DNA of 64,000 nt from Cavenderia fasciculata (Eukaryota > Evosea > Eumycetozoa > Acytosteliales > Cavenderiaceae), in the NCBI RefSeq assembly GCF_000203815.1, contig NW_004457736.1, forward strand, positions 1,116,001-1,180,000. The letters are read 5' to 3'. Shown in pieces: positions 57,684-64,000 of the stretch. The position numbers were made by a program, and so were the translations under genes. The notes under the pieces were generated by a model. That model was not told the origin of the DNA and searched no databases. It was given only the letters and a program-made list of their open reading frames with translations. Every line of letters starts with the position of its first letter. Positions within the stretch are counted from its first letter, which is position 1.

Positions 57684-59854
57684 ATGCGAATTATAATAAA
57701 AAATACTAAAAACAATAACAACAATAACAACAAAAAGAAAAAGAAAACAACTATAATAATAATAATAACAATATTAATAATATTAATAATTCAATTACAA
57801 GAGTATTCAAAAATCATTATTTATTGCAGTTGATTTTAAAGTCAATACGTAATGAAGTTTATTTTCTCGGATCTTATGTACCTAGATCTTTGACAAGAAA
57901 GAGGTATTCTCAACTACAAGGTGATTTACAACTCGTCATCAAAAATAGATTATTTGGACTCCTAAAAGACATGTTGCCATCACAACCATCGTCATCCTCT
58001 TCTTTATCAACACTAGACAACAACAACACAATATCAGAAGATTTGAATCAATCATGGAAATTATCAAGAATTTATAAATAATAATAACAATAATGAACAT
58101 ATGTCAATGACAATGAACCAACAATAATAATAATCATAATCAAAATAATCAGAATGGTATTATTCATAAATATCAATCAATCAATAATAATTTTACCAAA
58201 CAAATGATTATACAATGTATTCAATATGGTAGAAGAGAAATATTATTTGATATCATTGATGATGTTGGAGATTCATTATTATCTTATTTAAAGGCATCTA
58301 ATGAACCTATCAAGCTAAAAGTTGAAGGGAATCTAAAGAATCAAATAATCGACAATATTATTGTTGATTTGGCAAAGAAACTTTCCATTCCACAATTTAA
58401 AGAAATATTTTTACGAGGATCCTCTACACAATTCCTTTTCTATTATATGGATAGTTTAATTGCAATACTAGAAAAAGAGATATTTCATAGGATATATTCA
58501 GATAAATTTAGTGATTATATAGATATACTAGAACATTTCACAGATGAACAAATTCATATTCGTTATCAAAGTTTGGTACAATACGAAGAGAAATACCATA
58601 AAAAGATTAAAATGACTGACACAACTTTGAAATCGTATTTCTCTCATCCACCAAATACCGATCTATACACAACCACCCTATGGTACAAAGCTATGTTTAT
58701 TCACAACTGTATAGATAGTATTGCAAAAAGTCTAATTATTTTTTTAAATAATCATTTTAATATTGGTAAATATTTAGACACAAAGTAAAGTAATCATATA
58801 ATAATAATAATATTGATAATTTTAAAATTATTTAATAGATAGTGTAAATTTGAATTTTATAATTCTTTATTTATTGGATGGTTGTGGATTTTCAAGTATT
58901 TGTCAGTATGGTCGTTTAGAGTTGGTTCAACAATCATTAAAAATATTAAAACAACATCCTAGAGGATTCGTGGAACATTACCCTAAAGTACAAAGAATCA
59001 ATTTTCTATCAAAAGACATTGAGGTTTTGGAATTTTTAAGGACCGAGGTATTTAGTTTCGATTCACTCTTAAACCATGATCCCGACAAGATTGATTTATC
59101 TCCAATCGATATTAGCGATATTAATCTGGATTTTAGAGTAATCAAATTCTTTGCTGATAATGCTAGATTTTTATCAATATTATTCAAGGTGACCAACGCC
59201 GTCCTCATTTCATTATTGTGGGATAGTAAATTCCAATTGGTTGAAAAGTTACTTAAACTGTCTGATAATCCCAACAGACTGATGCAGTATCCGGGTTTGC
59301 CTATAGTCACTTCAAAAAAAATGGCTACCTATTTCAATAGAAATATTGCATTGGCCCTGTTTGGTGTGGACCATCAAAAAAACATTGCAATGGTCGATTA
59401 CTTTTTGGAGTTTCAGTATACTGGTACACAAGATCAGTTTGAAACACAACAAAACAGATTCAAAATGTTGGTCAACCAAGCTATACTCTATTCCAACTCA
59501 TATGAAATTATCGAATATCTTTATCAATATTATTTGACACACCAAACATTGACATTTACAAACCCCATAGTATATTACTTTGGTTTTCATCTAGACTCTA
59601 TGATACAAAAGTTGGACATTGAAATGATCGAGCTTGCAATGAAAATCGTTGGACATGATGACCTAGTCATTCGATCAAATGATTCTTGGGAGACCATTGG
59701 AAAATATGGCAACGTCGAATGGGTCGAATTATTTAGATATCCGGGTCGACCACAATTTGGTCTCAATCAAATATTTTCATTGTCCAAAGGTGCAATGTTA
59801 AACTCAAACTTTGAAAATAGAAATTCTATATTAAAATTTTGTTTTAAAAAATAA
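57684..59854 (+). CDS. Lineage-specific ankyrin-like family protein (three apparent one-base gaps)
   Basis: The proposed start is the ATG at 57684 followed by an Asn/Lys run. One added A at each of three A runs (57744-57747, 58076-58078, 58123-58124) joins the head module (SITRVFKNHYLLQLILKSIR), an Asn-rich linker and the block KQMIIQCIQYGRREILFDII into one frame. An intron with donor at 58785 and acceptor before 58843 then leads into the last exon (58843-59854; FIILYLLDGCGFSSICQYGR, FNRNIALALFGVDHQKNIA). The head resembles the N-terminal modules of dictyostelid ankyrin genes, and the rest consists of diverged helical repeats. All three gaps lie in A/T simple sequence, so they are probably base-calling errors, though a pseudogene is possible. 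Confidence 0.58.
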
Positions 59855-60089
59855 ATATAATAAATAAATAAATAATCTTTAGTTTAGATTATAATTAATT
59901 ATATATAAATATATAAAACAAAAGAAATAATAATACTTTAGACAAAGTATTTATCTGAGCCAAGAGACAGACAATGATTTTTGAACTTTCAAAATTCGAC
60001 GAAAAAAAAAAAAATGAACCACCAAAATCAACGACTAAATTAAATATCAGTATTAGAGTATCAGAGATAAATATAGATAGATAAAAGGA

Positions 60090-62586
60090 ATGACTACAGT
60101 ACCAACTAAAGAAGCTCTAGTAGTTATATTAGATATAGGGTTGGGAATGCATAAACATCACCGATCGGTTGGTGGCGGTGGAATATCATCATCGTCATCT
60201 TCATTGTCATCACAATCACAACACCTACTACAATCAGCAAACAATACATCTCCGATTGATGAAGCTTTGAAAGCAGCTACTCTTCTATTTCAACAGAAGC
60301 TTATATACGGTAAAAAGGATGAGTTGGGATTAGTACTGATCGGCACCAAAGAGACAAATAATAGTTTACAAAAGGATGGTTATCAACACATCACAACTGC
60401 ATGTAATATAGAAGAACCAAAAGTAGAAACACTTAGATTTCTAGAATCAATTCAACCTGGTGAATCTAGAGGTGATGGTATGTAATGAGAAAGATAGTTA
60501 GATAGAGACAGATAACTAACATATTCTTTATTATATTTAGTAATTGATTCATTAATTGTTGCAATGGACATGTTAATACACAAGACTGAAAAGAAGAAAT
60601 TTCAAAAGAGAATATTCTTGGTAACCAATGCAAGCGATCCAATCAACAAGGATGATTTATCAATTCTACAACAACAATTTAAAAATACTGATGTTAAATT
60701 AAATGTTGTGTATGTATTTATTTATATGATATATTAGATAGATCTATCACATCATATGTATATTAATATATTATATTTATATTTATACTTTTTTAGAGGA
60801 GTTGATTTTACAGATGAAGAAGATTTAGAAAACAAGATACAATTAACGGAAAAGGAAAAGAATGAAGTGTTTTTGAGAAGGTTTGTGCAATCGGTCAATG
60901 GTATATTGGTGCCGGTTAAACAGGCATTGGAGATTATGAGCTTCTTTAGATCACAGTCTGTGCTCTCGAGAACAGGGTTTAGAGGTGTGTTGGAGATTAG
61001 TACAGAGTTTGGAATACCTGTTTGGGGATACTTGCGCACCAAGATACAGACATTACCAACACTTAAAAAGGTGTCGACGGTGGCGCAGCAGGCCGACAAC
61101 CCTGCATCGCTTGAAGTCAAGCAAGAGAAGCTGCATTATAGTATAACTGACCCCGACAAGGAGATTCTCGATCACGACCTACTCAAAGGATACAAATATG
61201 GAAAGTCGATCATTCCCTACTCCAAGATTGATATTGAAGCACTCAAACTTAGTGCCAGCAAGTGTTTAAAGACACTTGGGTTTGCGCCAGCTTCACATAT
61301 CCCTCTGCACCACCTGATGGGCCAGACTGAAGTGCTCGTCGCACCACCAGGCGACCAAGAAGCTGCTCTAGCGCTGTCTGGCATTATCCACGCGTTGGCA
61401 GAGACTGACCAAGTCATCATTGTGCGGTTTGTCAAGCGTAGCAACTGCTCACCGTATCTTGGCTACTTGTACCCACACATCAAGGCTAATTACGAGTGTC
61501 TCTATTTCAATCCGTTGCCATTTATCGATGACATTCGTCATTACCAATTCCCACCCATCTCACCCAAGAATCCCCAATGTAAAAAACAGTATCAACCAAC
61601 AGCCGACCAACTCAACGCTGCACACAGTCTCATAGAATCGATGGATCTCATGACAGCAGACGAGGATGATGAAGGACAGCCCATGCCATCCCTCCGTCCA
61701 AAATACACCTACAACCCATCACTCCAACACTTTTTCCAATGTCTTCATCATCGTGCACTTCATCCAAAAACACCTCTCCCCTCACTCGATCCACTCATCT
61801 CTAAATACATCAATCCCGACGAAAACATACTCGAACGTGCTTCCGATGCAATCAAAGACTTTCACTCGAAATTTACACTTACCAAAGTCAACAATTTCAA
61901 ATCTGATCACAAGTATCGTTGGAAAGATGGAATGTTGATTGAAGAAGAAATTAAATTGGATTCATATATTGGTCAAGATGATGATGGTTCTAAAAAGAAA
62001 CGTAAAGCTGATGATTTAGCTGATTATTCTTTAGATGTAAGATAGAAAACAAAAAAGAAAAAAAAAGATTAAATTATTTAAATTAATTTATTAATTATTC
62101 TATTTTTTTTAGAAACTTGTATCAGGATATGTAAATGAAGTTGGATCAATTAATCCAGTTCAAAACTTTAAAGATATGTTGGCAAGAAGAGATATTGATT
62201 TGGTAGACAAGGCAATTAATTTGATGAGAAGTAGAATTGTACAATTGGTCAATGATTCATTAAAAGATCAATTCTATCAAAAGGCATTGGAATGTGTAGT
62301 GGCTCTAAGACAAGGTTGTATCAAAGAGTCTGAATCAGATGCATTCAACACTTTTCTACAAGAGTTGCGAGACTATTTTGAATCCAAGAAACGTGATGAC
62401 TTTTGGCAATTATTGGTCACATGGAAGATCACGTTGATCAACGACCAAGAAAGTGACACCTCGAGTGTCAGTGAAGAAGAATCAAAGAAATTCCTTGGTG
62501 TCAAACCTAAACCAGTTCAACCACTTCAAGCACCATCCAACAACAAAGGTGACACTGTCGATGATTTGTTTGACCAAATCGAATAA
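60090..62586 (+). CDS. ku80: Ku80 (XRCC5), DNA double-strand break end-binding subunit
   Basis: Exons 60090-60477, 60541-60709, 60797-62036 and 62113-62586, 756 residues. The N-terminal vWA-like domain (KEALVVILDIGLGMHKH, IDSLIVAMDMLIHKTEKKKF) is followed by the Ku beta-barrel core (GYKYGKSIIPYSKIDIEALK, KCLKTLGFAPASHIPLHHLM) and a helical arm, then a C-terminal helical domain (KFLGVKPKPVQPLQ). The last residues DDLFDQIE match the DNA-PKcs-recruiting motif of Ku80. Ku70/Ku80 clamps DNA ends for non-homologous end joining, which is active in Dictyostelium. A Ser/Gln insertion lies inside the vWA domain (residues ~28-55). Length is close to the usual ~730. Confidence 0.93.
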
Positions 62587-63236
62587 AATAAAATTGATTT
62601 TATTGTATATATTATATTAAACAAAGAAACGTATTGACAAAAAGTTTTGGCGGGAAATCCAACTTTTGTAGACATTTAATTGCAAATTAGACGAGAAATG
62701 TCCTACAACTATACCATTCTTAAAAAATGATCAAAGAATATTTTCATTTATAAATACACTCAATAAATATGTCTATATTTCAAATAAAAGATTTCAATAT
62801 GTTGTTACAATTTACTGACGAACAAATAAAGTCAATCACAAAAGTACAATCATTCCATCAACCCACTGTTCTCCAAATCAAAAATACTTCTAGGACGTAC
62901 CTTGATCGTCAAAGTCAACCAAGGCGACGTTCTCAACCACAGTGTGTGCCATGACAGCTGACGCAAGAAGAGCAACACTTGTTTCCTTATGTCACTTCCC
63001 ATCTTCACCAAATCAATCCATCAATCGATATGCTTCGCAATCATCCGTCGACGAGGCGCCCCAACTACTTTTCGACAAAGTTCTAATATTAGTCTACCAC
63101 TGCCACAGCCAAACCCGGCATTCTTTATCGTTGTACATCATCTACCATTCTGATTCTGATCCTGTCTTATCATCTAATTTAGATCCCAGCAACGACAGCA
63201 GTGATGTATGAATCGCACAAAGCTAGAATTATATTC

Positions 63237-63313
63237 CAATGCTAGAATGAATATCAACAGTACCAAACAAATTGTATATCACATTGGTTCTGTTGATATT
63301 CATTCTAGCATTG
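63237..63313 (+). ncRNA. Candidate pre-miRNA-like hairpin
   Basis: Arm 63237-63260 and arm 63290-63313 form 24 uninterrupted base pairs (starting CAATGCTAGAATGAATATCA). After one mismatch there are five more pairs, leaving a small inner loop. The total is 77 nt. Size and shape fit a pre-miRNA or small-RNA precursor; expression is unknown. It lies between Ku80 and the last gene, next to a CT tract. Confidence 0.4.
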
Positions 63314-63393
63314 TAGATCCCAAATCAATCAAAAGTATGTATTATAATAGCGTTGACGACTGTCTTTATGTGATGGTCTCTATGTATTTTATT

Positions 63394-63399
63394 TCTCTC

Positions 63400-63488
<89 letters not shown>

Positions 63489-63521
63489 TTCTCTCTCTCT
63501 TTCTCTTTCTCTATCTCTCTT
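63394..63521. repeat. (CT)n microsatellite, ~128 bp
   Basis: It is nearly pure CT with a few TTTCTCTTT interruptions. Any open frame through it is meaningless Ser/Leu repetition. Confidence 0.97.
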
Positions 63522-63863
63522 TGGTTGATAATAATTCAAGTATTGGAATATATTTCGTGCTTGGGTTGTTCATTATGAACAATGTTAACTTTGATTTTAT
63601 GCATCAACTGTGTAATAAGTAATACATATATGTATATTATATTATATTTTGTACAAATAATATTGCTTTCGTCATTCAAACTAAACAATGAATGAACTCA
63701 CTTTCACCTTTCACCGAGTCGGAGATTACGAATAATTTAAATTATTATTTAATTTTTTAATTTTTTTTTATATAAACAAGCAAGATCACCAACATAACCA
63801 GTTTCATTATTTGTTATTTAATATTAATTAATAATCTTCTCTTTTTGTATCATCATAACGATA

Positions 63864-64000
63864 ATGATAAGATCAATTAGTTCAAAATCAACGCACCTTA
63901 TTAAATGTAGCAGAACTTTAGCTAAACCCACCACTAGTTTAACCTATTCTACTTCTTCATCGCTTGTCAAGAAACCAGAGCTACTCGACATCAACATTCA
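63864..64000 (+). CDS. Start of a gene with mitochondrial-type N-terminus (3' truncated)
   Basis: The first 45 codons run to the window end. The N-terminus MIRSISSKSTHLIKCSRTLA, followed by KPTTSLTYSTSSSLVKKPEL, is basic, hydroxylated and free of acidic residues, as in a matrix-targeting presequence. The protein seems to begin its mature part at KKPELLDINI. Too little is present to name it. Confidence 0.6.
   Translation, partial: MIRSISSKSTHLIKCSRTLAKPTTSLTYSTSSSLVKKPELLDINI

Larger units (their letters stand above)
62587..63863. other. Gene-free stretch with hairpin and CT tract
   Basis: It contains scraps of protein-like sequence (62770-62955 and 62942-63210, plus strand) that stop or change frame, with no family match. 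It also contains a hairpin (63237-63313) and a long CT microsatellite (63394-63521). 63530-63860 is A/T-rich upstream DNA of the last gene. Confidence 0.45.

Noticed and set aside
63208-63528. Open frame of 106 codons through the CT tract
   Set aside because: Two thirds is Ser/Leu repetition from the microsatellite. The remainder includes a 24-bp perfect hairpin, which is better explained as structure than as coding.

Overview
The window is nuclear DNA from a dictyostelid social amoeba (Amoebozoa). The signs are A/T-rich intergenic DNA, short A/T-rich GTATGT/GTAAGT...AG introns, AAT/CAA microsatellites and asparagine or glutamine runs, degenerate ankyrin-type gene families, an hssA-like glycine-rich gene, a ComC-like EGF surface protein and a short PKA regulatory subunit without a docking domain. 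Many housekeeping genes prefer C/G at third codon positions, so D. discoideum itself is unlikely and another dictyostelid lineage (Cavenderia, Heterostelium or a relative) is more likely. That placement is inference.

Layout. 1-12.4 kb: end of CCDC22, a small ubiquitin-like gene with a Cys-rich prenylation-type tail, a seven-exon ankyrin gene, a ComC-like membrane protein, VID27. 12.4-19.3 kb: an ankyrin-family pseudogene, a secreted protein and the GID/CTLH subunit MAEA, with two copies of a conserved ~108-bp hairpin element between genes. 19.3-25.1 kb: a BUB2-like TBC protein, then a divergent pair for mitochondria (DEAD-box helicase and GUF1). 25.3-32.4 kb: two tandem B-box/P-loop GTPase/RING paralogues around a type-2 PHB-depolymerase-like esterase. 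32.7-41.4 kb: AP-3 delta, a 2.9-kb gene-free stretch, PKA-R and an EF-hand protein. 41.5-52.6 kb: accessory region with a lineage-specific protein and its relic, a reverse-transcriptase fragment next to tRNA-Ile(AAU), repeats, a large novel protein with a Cys-rich tail broken by TGA, a decayed gene and perfect hairpins. 52.6-64 kb: an F-box/LRR-like protein, an hssA-like gene, an ankyrin gene, a lineage-specific protein, Ku80, a pre-miRNA-like hairpin beside a long CT tract, and the start of a gene with a mitochondrial-type N-terminus.

Housekeeping functions covered are endosomal sorting (CCDC22, AP-3), ubiquitin ligase work (MAEA), mitochondrial gene expression, cAMP signalling and DNA end joining. 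These genes are interleaved with fast-evolving families. Several otherwise convincing genes are broken by one base, usually in a short A or T run. This looks like base-calling error in a draft assembly rather than decay of every gene, but the sequence alone cannot settle it. Exon coordinates are my splice predictions, made by frame continuity and GT/AG sites.
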